A stretch of 50,873 nucleotides of DNA from Clostridiales bacterium. Its GTDB lineage: Bacteria; Bacillota; Clostridia; Christensenellales; UBA1242. The DNA lies in contig SVIU01000005.1 in the NCBI GenBank assembly GCA_015069335.1, forward strand, positions 1-50,873, written 5' to 3'. This document shows, one piece after another, positions 1-11,600 of the stretch. Position 1 is the stretch's first letter. Each line of letters starts with the position of its first letter. Made by a program: the position numbers and the translations under genes. The notes under the pieces are model-generated. The model searched no databases and was not told the origin of the DNA. It saw only the letters and a list, made by a program, of their open reading frames with translations.

Positions 1-87
1 GCTACACCCTTTGGGTGTAAAATGCCTCTGGCATTTTTGTTAACCGATTTCTTGTAACAAAAAACCTCGCCGAATAGCAAGGCTTTG

Positions 88-196
88 TGGCTCCTCGAGT
101 CCGATTCGAACGGACGACCTATCGGTTTAACTCCGTCTTCGACTCCGTACGCAGAAAACTTGAAAGTTTTCTTGGCGCCCAGCCCCGTGCTCCACC
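88..196 (-). pseudogene. Interrupted tRNA-Asn copy: truncated 5' part, insert of about 50 nt in the anticodon loop, intact 3' half with CCA
   Basis: 3' half identical to the tRNA at 293-367; 5' part GGTGGAGCAC; between them GGGGCTG[GGCGCCAAGAAAACTTTCAAGTTTTCTGCG...GGAG]TTAAACCGAT. Confidence 0.75.
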
Positions 197-263
197 TCGC
201 ACTCGGCTACACCCTTTGGGTGTAAAATGCCTCTGGCATTTTTGTTAACCGATTTCTTGTAAC

Positions 264-286
264 AAAAAACCTCGCCGAATAGCAAG
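264..286 (-). terminator. Rho-independent terminator downstream of tRNA-Asn
   Basis: Minus strand CCTTGC-TATTCG-GCGAGG followed by TTTTTT; also present at 59-81 in the upstream duplicate. Confidence 0.75.
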
Positions 287-292
287 GCTTTG

Positions 293-367
293 TGGCTCCT
301 CGAGTCCGATTCGAACGGACGACCTATCGGTTAACAGCCGAGTGCTCCACCGCTGAGCTATCGAGGA
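293..367 (-). tRNA. tRNA-Asn (GTT), CCA encoded
   Basis: Minus strand reads TCCTCGATAGCTCAGCGGTGGAGCACTCGGCTGTTAACCGATAGGTCGTCCGTTCGAATCGGACTCGAGGAGCCA; 7-bp acceptor TCCTCGA/TCGAGGA, anticodon loop CTGTTAA, T-arm GTCCGTTCGAATCGGAC, CCA end. Confidence 0.93.
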
Positions 368-412
368 ATATTAAATTGTGGTGAGTGTCGCACTCGACTA
401 TTAACCGAAATT

Positions 413-504
413 GGTTTAACTCCGTCTTGCGACTCCGTACGCAGAAAACTTGAAAGTTTTCTTGGCGCCCAGCCCCGTGCTCCACCGCTGAGCTATCGAG
501 GGAT
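413..504 (-). pseudogene. 5' half of a tRNA-Asn fused to the same hairpin insert
   Basis: Minus strand TCCCTCGATAGCTCAGCGGTGGAGCAC followed by GGGGCTGGGCGCC...GTTAAACC; no 3' tRNA half follows. Confidence 0.7.
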
Positions 505-586
505 ATTGGTTGCTGATTAAACAATCAAAGCAATAATAACACTTTGTCACGTGCTTGTCAACAATTTTTTAAAGTTTTTTTAAAAT

Positions 587-1141
587 TTATAAAGTTTTTT
601 CTTGAGATCTAACTATTGTTGATTGGTTTTGATATGCTTGTGCTGATTTTTGTTGTTCTTGCAAATGTTTATCGCTTATTGCAAACATTTGCTCTAAGAG
701 TTGCGGTTTTTTGAGTTCTTCAACCCATTTTTCTATCTCACCTGACTCATGCAATTTTTTAAATTGTTTATGCTTCATATTAAATTTGTTTATTGATTCA
801 AACAAAAGTTTCATGTTGTCTCTTGACAAATAAATAACTGGCGTTGTTGCTGTCATCCCCAAAACGGTAAACACAAAAGCCCATTGTAGGCCAATAATTG
901 GCAAACAAATTCCGCCCAAAACAAGGGTGCTTATAAACAACTTGTTAAACAGTTTTAAACGCCTTAGATTTTTTTCATATTTTTCTTTTATATCTCTATA
1001 TTCAAACGCTAAGCACAAACGTTGTTGTTGCGTTAACTCTTTTTTTCTCATAACTCCCCAAGTCCTTGGAAATATTTTAATATAAGGCAGAGCGTTTGTC
1101 AATATGGAATTCTCTAATAGTGTTTCTAGATTAAAAATCAC
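587..1141 (-). CDS. Hypothetical protein with two predicted TM segments; true start may be MRKKEL near 1051
   Basis: ORF track; hydrophobic LFNKLFISTLVLGGICLPIIGLQWAFVFTVLGM segment. Confidence 0.6.
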   Translation of the reverse strand: MIFNLETLLENSILTNALPYIKIFPRTWGVMRKKELTQQQRLCLAFEYRDIKEKYEKNLRRLKLFNKLFISTLVLGGICLPIIGLQWAFVFTVLGMTATTPVIYLSRDNMKLLFESINKFNMKHKQFKKLHESGEIEKWVEELKKPQLLEQMFAISDKHLQEQQKSAQAYQNQSTIVRSQEKTL

Positions 1142-1162
1142 GATTTTACAAACAATATATTT

Positions 1163-2518
1163 ATGATTTTAAAATTTATTCTCTTTATAAATTTTTTGCT
1201 TGTTTTTGTTGTCCTTGCTTACGAAATAAACAATAAAACACAACTTGTTCGTTGGAGTATGATAACTCTTTTTTTGCCGATTGTTGGCTTTTTAATATAC
1301 TTTGTTTTTGGAAATGGATTAAAAATGAAATCGGCAAAAAGACTAAAATATTACAGCTTTACAACCAAGCACTATCTATCGCAAACAAATTGGTTTAATG
1401 AAAAAACAAAAAATAATCTAGCCGAAACCAAAATTTATATAAATGGTAAAGACTTTTTAAATGACTTACTTAAACAAATTGCCAAAGCAAAGCTCTTTAT
1501 TTTTTTGGAATTTTATATTTTAGCAAGCGACAAAACAGGCAAAAAACTTTTTGACTTGTTGGCTAAAAAAGCACAAACGGGAGTAAAAATTAAAATTATT
1601 TATGATGGTGTTGGCTCAAAAAAAACATCAAACAAAATTTGGACTTGTTTAAAAAATTATGGTGTGGATGTTATGCCGTTTTTTCCTCCAATTATTAACA
1701 ACACATATATAAATACGCAAATAAATTATAGAAATCACAGAAAAATTGCAATAATTGATGGCAAAATCGGCTTTGTGGGCGGAATTAACATTAGAAGTGA
1801 CCATATGGGATACGAAAAAAAGTTAAAGCCTTGGCGTGATACTGCCCTAAAAATAAATGGAGCTGCCACACATGATTTAACGACAACTTTTTTAAATGAT
1901 TGGCAATTTGTTACAAAAGCAAAAATTTCAAAAAATGATATTAATTATTTTTTTCCACAAATAGAATCACAAAAAGGCATTGTATTACACACAATAAATA
2001 GCAACCCCATTGACAAAAATAAAAAAATTTTAAATTTTTATATTAATCAAATAAAAAATGCTAAAAAATATATAATTGTTCAAACGCCGTATTTTATTGT
2101 GGACAATCAAATTATAAATTTGCTACTTGATGCTGATAAACGCGGCGTCAAAATTGCCATTTTTATACCCAAATTGGCTGACAAAAAACTTGTTTATGCA
2201 AACACTTTAATGTGTTTAAAAAGCCTTGTAAATTCAAATGTAAGTATATATTTATACAAGGGTTTTTTGCACTCAAAAGTGTTTATAACAGAAAATGTTG
2301 TTTCAATTGGCAGTTGCAATTTTGACAACCGCTCTTTTAAATTAAATTTTGAAACAAATTGTTACTCAAAAAATAAAAATTTTATTGAAAAAAATTTAAA
2401 AATAATTAAAAATGACATAGAAAATTCCACATTGCTCACTAACAAATTATATAAAAAAATAAAAACAAAAAATGTTTTTTATATTGCCATGCACAAACTT
2501 TTTGTTAAATTTTTATAA
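1163..2518 (+). CDS. cls: Cardiolipin synthase (PLD superfamily)
   Basis: Two HKD motifs (HRKIAIIDGKIGFVGGIN; HSKVFITENVVSIGSCNFDNRSF) and N-terminal TM pair. Confidence 0.9.
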   Translation: MILKFILFINFLLVFVVLAYEINNKTQLVRWSMITLFLPIVGFLIYFVFGNGLKMKSAKRLKYYSFTTKHYLSQTNWFNEKTKNNLAETKIYINGKDFLNDLLKQIAKAKLFIFLEFYILASDKTGKKLFDLLAKKAQTGVKIKIIYDGVGSKKTSNKIWTCLKNYGVDVMPFFPPIINNTYINTQINYRNHRKIAIIDGKIGFVGGINIRSDHMGYEKKLKPWRDTALKINGAATHDLTTTFLNDWQFVTKAKISKNDINYFFPQIESQKGIVLHTINSNPIDKNKKILNFYINQIKNAKKYIIVQTPYFIVDNQIINLLLDADKRGVKIAIFIPKLADKKLVYANTLMCLKSLVNSNVSIYLYKGFLHSKVFITENVVSIGSCNFDNRSFKLNFETNCYSKNKNFIEKNLKIIKNDIENSTLLTNKLYKKIKTKNVFYIAMHKLFVKFL

Positions 2519-2539
2519 TTTTTAACATTTTTTATTAAA

Positions 2540-2580
2540 AAACAAGGCAATTTTCAAAAATAATGAAAATTGCCTTGTTT
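2540..2580. terminator. Convergent terminator between cls and the giant gene
   Basis: AAACAAGGCAATTTTC-N9-GAAAATTGCCTTGTTT, 16-bp stem, T run on the minus side. Confidence 0.85.
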
Positions 2581-2633
2581 AAAATTGTTAATGTGATTAA
2601 ATAACATTAATAAATTTTTGGCCAATAACAATA

Positions 2634-5600
2634 CTAAGCTGACGCAGGTTGATTAATTGTTTCTTCGGTAACTGTAACAGCAACCGTACTAGTACACAAA
2701 CCATACTCAACAGTCATTTCTCCATTTGTTATATCTTCATCTCCTGAAACAGTATATACAAAATTTGGAGTAATATATTCAAAAGTAAATATTTGTGTTT
2801 CATCTGTAGTTTTTAGTATAATGCTTCCACTAGACAATGTTTGCTCTTCATTGTTTACTTTATATTCGAACGCACTTGAAGGTATTGAATATGATGTTAT
2901 AACATCATCAGTTGTGTCTGGAGTCCCCTTTTGATCTATTGTTTTTGTTATGACTAGTGTTGGTGGTGGTGTTGTTGCATTTGTCAATATTATTTCATTT
3001 ATTCTTATTAACACAAACTTTTGTTCTTCTTTTATTTTTAATTGCATAACTTTGTTTGCTACAAACTCAGTTGTAGAAGCGAATGATGCAATTGCATTAG
3101 TACTAGAAGCAGAGTAAGCTGTAGGCTTGAAACTATCTATGCTAATATCTGAGGCTGTTATTGTTCCATTTGGAACAAGTCCATGCAAATCTACCTTATA
3201 ATCAAAACTATTGCTAGCTTGCTGCTTATACACATCTAGGATAATTGCACTTGTAAACACTATGCTTACTGTGCCAATTGGTTCGTAATCTGTGGTGTTA
3301 TTTGTGGTGTTATATTTGCATTTAACAATTAGTGTAATATAGTACTCATTTGGTTTGAATCCAGTTTTTAGTGTTATCACACCAGCCTCTGTCACTTCAT
3401 ATAAATCTGAGGTATTTGCAACTTCAAATTTAAGGTCGGCAGAATTTGTTGTAAATGTTTTATCTTCATTTTGAGCTAAAATATCAGATACGCCACTTCC
3501 AGTTTTTAATTCGAAGGCACCGTTTATGCCAGTATTACCAGAAGCCCATTGTGCAAGCGTAATGGTTGTCGGAGTAGAAATCGCATTGTTTGTATCTAAA
3601 GAAAGATCAAGATATACACGATGCACAGCCTCAGGCAAATAAGCTTTATCTGTGTTTATACCTGTATATTTTAATGTCACATTAACCTTGCCTTTCTCGC
3701 CTGTAATTTTAGATATTGCATTTTTAGTTGTGTCCGAATTCGCCACATATTCTTTAAATACAACATCAATATTCATATCAGTTTCTTGGTATTTAATACC
3801 ATCTTTTGTTGATTCGAATTTTGTTTTTGTTAATTCTCCAGTATACGTGCTTGTATCGTCAGCAGTATCAGTAGGGGTTGTATCATTGACTTTTAAGCTT
3901 GATATATTTTTTGCCAATTTTGCATGTGCAGGTGTTAAACCGTTTACTATTGTAATACATGTGCACCCATCAGGAGATGTGTGGTTGCATTTGGTCAATG
4001 TCGCACCATGTGTAGGACTTGATTCTTCAACTTTTCCTGTAAATAATTTTACATCTTTGTCAATAAACACACTGTCATATAACGCAATTGGTGCATTAAT
4101 TCCCGCTGCTATATTTTTTGTGTTGCCATTTATGTCTGTAAAATAGCAATAATAGTAAACAACATTGTCAACTTCAAGTGCCAATCCCATATTATCAGAC
4201 GACAAAACATTAGCACCTACCCAAATATTAATATTGGTGATTGTTTTGATATTAAGAGCATTAACCACCGTGCTACCACTAGTAATATTTACAACTGTGT
4301 TTTCTCTATTTTTTCTTTCTTTATTATTGTATATTTTAACATCAAAACTATGATTATTTTCTGGTGTAACATCCTCACTAAACAAACCACCTTTTATACC
4401 CAATGGAATTTTTATACTAACAACATTTCCTGATTGGATTGTAGGTGTAACATATCTGGTAATTGTAGAATTATCAATACTGCTTGTAGCGATTATACTT
4501 AATTTAATTGCCAAGTCTGTAATGAGATATGAAGATGAGGATGGAGATGACTTTTCATTTCCATCGTGGGTTAATTCTGCTGTCCATGAGCCGTCTTTTT
4601 GGCGATCTGATGTATCAATTGCTTTAACCTTGATTTTCTGCTCACGGTCTAGTGTAATAGTTGTTGGAATAGTAGTTACCTGCACTTCAGCAGCTGTGTC
4701 AATTTGATAAATATATGCATTAGCCCCAGTTACTGGACCCCATGACACTTTGCCGTCAGCTGCTATGGAAACAACTGGTCTACCAAGTGCTTGTGCGTGT
4801 GGCGGTGTAAAGCCAACCGTTTCCAAATTATTCCAAGCAGCTGTTTTTTCTTTTTCGTCGCCATTAGAATTATTTACAATTGCCAACTGTTCGTTTATAT
4901 ATGTAGTTAATGATGTGCTAGTTCCACTATCATATACAATATTGTCCAAATCTATATCAGCCATCAGCGTTTGTGTTTGTGTCAATTCTGGACGGCCTAA
5001 TTGTTTTTGTTGTTTATTATCAAAAACATCTACAAAATGTTCCATTTCTACTTCGAAGCCATCACGAATATATGTGTTTTCCGGTTTTAATTCTAGTTTG
5101 TATTTTTTTATAATGACAATATCTACTGTAAACACATAATCTTCTGTACCAGTACCAAGTTTAATTTTTACCTTTAAATATCCATTGATGCTTGCACCAT
5201 TGCCATGGGTAGACCACAAACTTTCTTCTAAGAATGAAAAATCTATTTCTTTTGAGGCTGTGTCTACAACAGCAGCTTTTGGTATTTGTATATCACCTTG
5301 TGCTTTTTTCACCCAAAACTCAACAGCTTGTAAAACAACCTCTTGAGTTGTTTCATATGTTTGATCACTGTTGCTGTTTATGGTGATACCAATACCTTTT
5401 TTGGTTGAATTTGAACTTACTTTAGCGTTGTAAACATCCAAACTATCACCCTCATAAATGTTTCCGCCTACATTTAAAGTTGTGTTTACAACCTCTTTGC
5501 TTGCAACAAATTTTATATAATAAACAAACTCAAAGCCATAAGAATCATAAAATTTTATTTCAATAAGTTTGCTACCAAGTTGTGCTTGCTGAGTGTAAGA

Positions 5601-8600
5601 AACTATAATTTCGTAATCGCCAGTAGTTAAATTTGTTCTTCTTACACAATTAAAATAAGCTGAATAATCTGCCCCGCCAACACTTGTTGCTGAAATATTA
5701 AATGATTGTGCTATGTTTTTACGATTTGATTCTAAATCATGTATGCTGTATACATGAATATATTTTGTAACTGTTTTGCTTGTTAGTACTCTAGTATTGT
5801 TTGTTGAATCAAATACAAACAAATATGGATTATTTTGTGAATTTTCCGTTACTGGAGAGTCATTATTGCGTAGTTCCACAACAAGATCAGAGACAACTTT
5901 TACTGTGAGAGAAATCTTAATTGAATGTTCGCTAGTTGCAGTATAGGTAAATGTTAAATTTATTACGCTTCCATCATTTTTTGCACCCAATGCTTTCAAA
6001 AGGAAATCATTCACTTCACCATTTGGTTTGTGTTCTCTATAGATTAAACTTTGGCTACTATCATCTATACTTAAAGATATCTTTCTGTTTTCACCAATTA
6101 AATTATTATAGCCAAATTTGTTGCCTTGAGTATCTTTTACCATAAATGTTTCTATAAATGAAACACCGTCATCACCATTTGCATTTGCAACCAATACAAC
6201 TTCTTGGTCTTTGTTAATATCGATATCGTATTTATACAATATCTTACAATCCCCAATTGCTATATCATCACTTGCCAATTTGATTCCATCATCTAATACT
6301 ATTTCATACAAGTTGCTTTCTATTTGATCATTTGTCCACGTATAATAAGTTGTAATGTCAACATCTTCAACAACATTTCCATAATCTTGATATCTAATAT
6401 CAAAACCATTATATTTTAATGTTGCTCTTGGTTTGATTTCAAAATCATCACGCTCTAACTCTACATCATATGTTTCTGAATTTTCGTCAACAACTTGCAT
6501 CATAATTTTAAAGTTATTGTCATAATCAGAAGTTGCCATTACAGTCCTGATTTTGCTTGCTTGAGAATAATATACACCCTCTATTAAATTAACATCAGTT
6601 TTTGTTCCATCCGCGTAATCCACATAGAAGTTTACTTTTGAAACATCAACACCTTCGGCTACTGCTGGCATTGTAATAATAACATCTAGATTGCCAAAAA
6701 CATTGTCATCACCATAAGATACATAAACTATGGTTTGATTATTGTCTGCTTCAATTGAATATAATCCACTATTCTTTACAACAACATTGTATGTTCCATA
6801 CACAGCGCCACCAATCTTAATATTGAACTTGAGTGTTTTTTCCAACTGACTATCGTCTATATCTGATGTATCAAAAGTGGATACAACTTCTCCATTTTCA
6901 TCAACTATGTCAACACCTGTAACAGGCGAACCGTCCTTATCTGTAACTATTATTCTTGGTTTGCCATTAATATTGTTTGCTGAAAAATCTAGTATTTGAC
7001 CTTTTTGAAGATATTCACACTGCCAAATTTCCTCTTCTTGATCAGCATTGTTTACAACAATAGGATAATTAATTTTAACAATATATTCTGGATTTGCCTC
7101 AAATTGTGCATATGCAACTGCTATTATTGTGCCTTGAGCGTCAATTAATTCAACTTTTAAGACCTTTGTTATCTCGCTAACAATAATACCCAAGTTGTAG
7201 TCATATGTTCCTGTATCATAATCCACTACTGTATTTTCGATTTTAATTATTAGAGATTCATAATCTGCATATGCAACTGGTGGGTTTGAATCTTTCGATG
7301 CATCTTCAAACAATTCTCCCAACAAGGTTTTTACTTGAGCATTTGTTAATTGTATTTTGCTGTTGTCCGCTATTTGATAATTTGTATTTTCAACTGCCAC
7401 AAATGGGTTATTGATGTTTGTGTTGTTTGATCTCACTAATTGATTTACTTCAACATTGGCATGGTTTATAACAACATCATAACTTTTGCCATCCTTTTGA
7501 ATAGTTGCTCTTAAATCCAAATTGAATTTTTGTTTTGCAACATTATGAGGCAAGTGTTTGAAATATACTTTGTTATCAATGATATCATAACCAACACTAT
7601 TGCTATCTATCAATTCAATTTGTGAAACGGTGTAACCAGTCATTTCAAATAACTCACCCAATTCATAACTTGTGTTTGACCAAATTTTAACACCACTTTG
7701 TAATTCTTTAAAATTACATGCAGCTCCCATATTTGCAGTAATTGTAGTCAAAACACCATAAATTGTATAAAGTTCTATTGTAATTGTTGTGCTTGTTGGT
7801 TGAGCAATAAATGTGATTGTTTTTGCTGTAGGATCAACATCGGCATATTTTTCATCCTCGTCAATAACATTATCAAAATATACTCTAGCAGATAAATTTT
7901 CTTGAGTTGCAATGCTATTTAAATAATAATTGAATATTATAGCTTCATTAACAGTTGCGCCCAATGAAGAATCAAATGCTATTTTATTTCCGTTGGCAAC
8001 TTCGAATGTGCCACCATTTTTGCCAATAGTGGTTGCGGAGCCCGATATATTTCCTTCTGTATAACGTTGTCTTAGTAAAGGCATGCTAGGAATTTCACCA
8101 GCTGATACATAATAATAATTTACTGAGCCATTGGTTGTTGATATTTTTATCTTAACTCTTATATTTAGAGCAATTTCATTAAATATGCTTAAATCTCCAG
8201 TAGCAATATCTAATTGTGCAAGGTTTGATATTTGCTCAGCTGTAGCCATACTCCAGCCATTACCTTGATTGAAATAAACTTTTTCTATTTCAAATTTATA
8301 ACCGACATAACTGCTTTGCAATTGATAGTTTTCATCCTCACCTTTTTGGTATACAGATAAACGTTTGTATTTTGGATCTAATATGTTGGTTTTTGCTTCA
8401 CCATTCATATCAAATGACAAATATTCCATATACGATTTTAAACTAGCAAAATTGCCACCCATTAAATCTTTGTCAAAGTCTTCACTTCCATAAGTTTTAC
8501 TATTTACAACTGTATCTGTTGAAACTTCTTCAGTTCCAAAAGGATACGAAATGTGTAATTTTTGTGTTTTATCAAGTTTGATTAAAACAGGAACTGAAAG

Positions 8601-11600
8601 ATATGTTTTGAGGTTTGCATTTAAACGTCTTGTGTTTACATTAACAATTGCGTAAACATTATCTTGGCCTATCGGATCAATTTCTAATGTGATTTTGTAG
8701 TTGGTATCATCCCCTATTTTGCTCACTTTTAAATATGATGTGTCATTTGAAGTGTTTATCATTTTAAAACTTGCAATATCATTAGAAGTGGTTGAATTGA
8801 TTTCGTTATATTCTAGTCCAGCAACAACGTTATTAAAGACACCATTTTGGTCAACTTTGTCGAAAAGAACTAGTTTTTCACCAGCTGTAGCATACTCATT
8901 TTCATCATTATTGTCATACGTGGTTGTTAAATAAATCTTGTTGTCAGAACAATACTTAAACATATTTTCTGTGTCTTCAAAAATTTTGTAAAGATCCAAA
9001 TTTGAATAGTCTATTACTGGTTTGTATGTATTATCACGCGTATCAAAATATGTCAATTTGACAAATGGGAATTTCAACTCGCTTATAACTATTTGATAGG
9101 TTGTACTTATAGAATGTTCGTCAGTTAATGTTAATGTTCCGGCTTCTGTAAACAACTTGCTAGCTGACAATTTTACTGTGTAGTCTGTTGTGCTTCCACT
9201 ATTTAATTCTGCATAATAACCATAAAAACCTGTTATAGTTATTGTACCTTGTGTAAACATTGAACTAAATGTTGTATTGCTTACAACATCACCATTATTT
9301 ATAATTATTGCTTTTTGATCATTGTATAAAGCAAATGTACCGGAGTTTTGTAAGTTTGTTGGCACAATATTTAAGATAATTAATCCACCCAATACTGTTC
9401 CTTCTAGCGTTATATTAAATGCAATTGTGATTTTGTTTTCAAAAGCACCAAATTGTAAACTCACTTTATTGTCGGTTTCATCATAAGAATTGCTTGTTAT
9501 TATGCTGTTGTTTGGATATCCTGTAATGCCATCTTTATTTACAGAAATTACATCTGCAAGATCTGCTTTTTTAAATGACGTTACAGCTATTGCTTCTCCA
9601 TGAGCCACTCTTACAAAATAATCTGAAATAGGTAAAGTTAACGTATTACCAGTTAAGCTTACGGTTGTTGCTCCAGGATTTTTTAATTGCAAACTTTTGT
9701 TAACTTTAAATTGCAATGGGTAGTTTAAATCACCCACCGAAAGAGTTGTAACATTGCTTAGATATATCGTTATAGACTCAACTGAATCATCTGCAAATGT
9801 CTTTTTAAATGTGAATTTTTTTAGTCCCGCTGAAATATTTTCAATTGTTTCTGCCGTATCACCATCTAACCACAAATTATCACAATTTGCTGTTATTTCA
9901 ATTGTATATTCGATTCCCGTATATACGTTGTAAATTGCACTTTGTTGATCTTTTGTTACTTCACCACTGATTGTCTCTGCTTGGCTGTTTTCAAAAGAGT
10001 ATGAAACGTTTTCTGCAGAAATGATTAAGTTTGGTTGAATATTTAACTCAACATCTTGATATAAATTTAATGTTTCTTCTATATAGGTTAAACTTAATGA
10101 TACTGGACTACCTAATAATTTTGTAATTTTGATGCTACTTATTGAGTCGCCCTCTTTATAGCTGGCAACACCCATAATATTGTTTAACGCGACGGCTGTG
10201 GATTGATTAGAAATTTTAACCGTCAACTTTAATTGTTTTTCGGTTTCTGTAGGAAGCTTATACCACATATTAAACAAACCAGTTACATCTGTAAGAATGC
10301 ATTCATCGGTATAAACATCATTCGCATTTAAATAAATGTTAATTTTTTCATAATTATAATTTTCGTCTGTTGGAACTTCTTGAGTTTCACCACTTGGAGT
10401 ATCAATTTGATATTTTGAAACATAACCAGAACTCAAAACCTTTATTTTAAATGATTGTTGCAATTCATCTATTCCGTTTAAATATAACGATATGGTGGCC
10501 TCTTTTTGATCTTGGCTGGAATAAACAAAATCTAAAACTGTGTCATTTAAAATTTTAACACTATTATCATTTGAAACAAGTTTCCAACCCTCTGAGGTTG
10601 GTGTGCTAACGCCCAAGAAATCTTCTATATAAACATTAACTACATTTGATCCACTTTGAGTTATTGTTATGTCTTCTAATATATCGCCATTTTTCATTTT
10701 TGCAGTGAAAGTTCTTTTAAAACTGCCGCCCTCAAAAATTGTTGCAACTTCTATGTACTCCAATTGATCCAACTCAAGCCTTGTCGCAGCTGGGTTAACA
10801 TTATCTTGGTATGTAAACACAAAATATGCTTTACTGTTTATATTTTGAATAATACTAATTGTACTTGTTTTGCTATTGTTGCCCATATCATAAACATGAT
10901 CTATTGGGAACAAATATTCTTTGCCCTGTAATATGTATAAGAAATATAGTCTAACAACAACATCATTATCGACAACAATTGTTGATATGTCAAAATAGTA
11001 ATTATTTACTCCCTCGCTGCCTAATGTACTTTTAATATAATTTGTAGCAATATTTTTTTGTGTTCTAGCAACAACACTAATTGAGCCATCTATTAAGGCA
11101 TTGTATATTGCTGTTTTTTGGCTGTCGGTCAAGTCAGTCAAATTTATACCAACTCTTAAAACATTTTCTGTGTTTTGAGCAATTTTAAATACAACAGGCT
11201 CACTATTGGTTACACCAGCACTGCCATCCTTTAAATATGTGATTGCTCCTGAAATTGTTGAAATTGATTTTGTATAAGTAATTTCTAATGACGACAAAGA
11301 TTCATTTAAACCCTCTTGTACAGAAGAATATTTTACAAACACATATTTGCCATCGCTGATAACTGGTTGTCTTAAGGCATTTGTTTTGATGGTTGCAAAC
11401 ATAACTTTTACTGTTACCGCTGGAATTTCAGAACCTTTTAATTTTAAGAAATGGCCATCCAATTCAAATAAATTTTTTGATGCACCGTTTATTAAATATG
11501 TTTGTGGTTTTGTATCGGTTGTATAAAAGTAGTCTGACAACGTTTTGCTGCCCTCGGCTATAGCGTCATCTGTATAAATAAAGAATTTGTATGTTTGATA

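Larger units (their letters stand above)
1..332. repeat. 127-bp direct repeat, offset 205 (1-127 and 206-332)
   Basis: GCTACACCCTTTGGGTGTAAAATGCC...CGACCTATCGGTT occurs identically at both positions; the first copy begins at the window edge. Confidence 0.9.

Noticed and set aside
88-196. Interrupted tRNA considered as a functional intron-containing tRNA
   Set aside because: Insert of about 50 nt is far too short for a group I intron, and the 5' acceptor strand is missing.
324-524. 66-aa minus-strand ORF (LDSSAVEHSAVNR)
   Set aside because: Translation of tRNA-Asn and tRNA fragments; not a protein gene.
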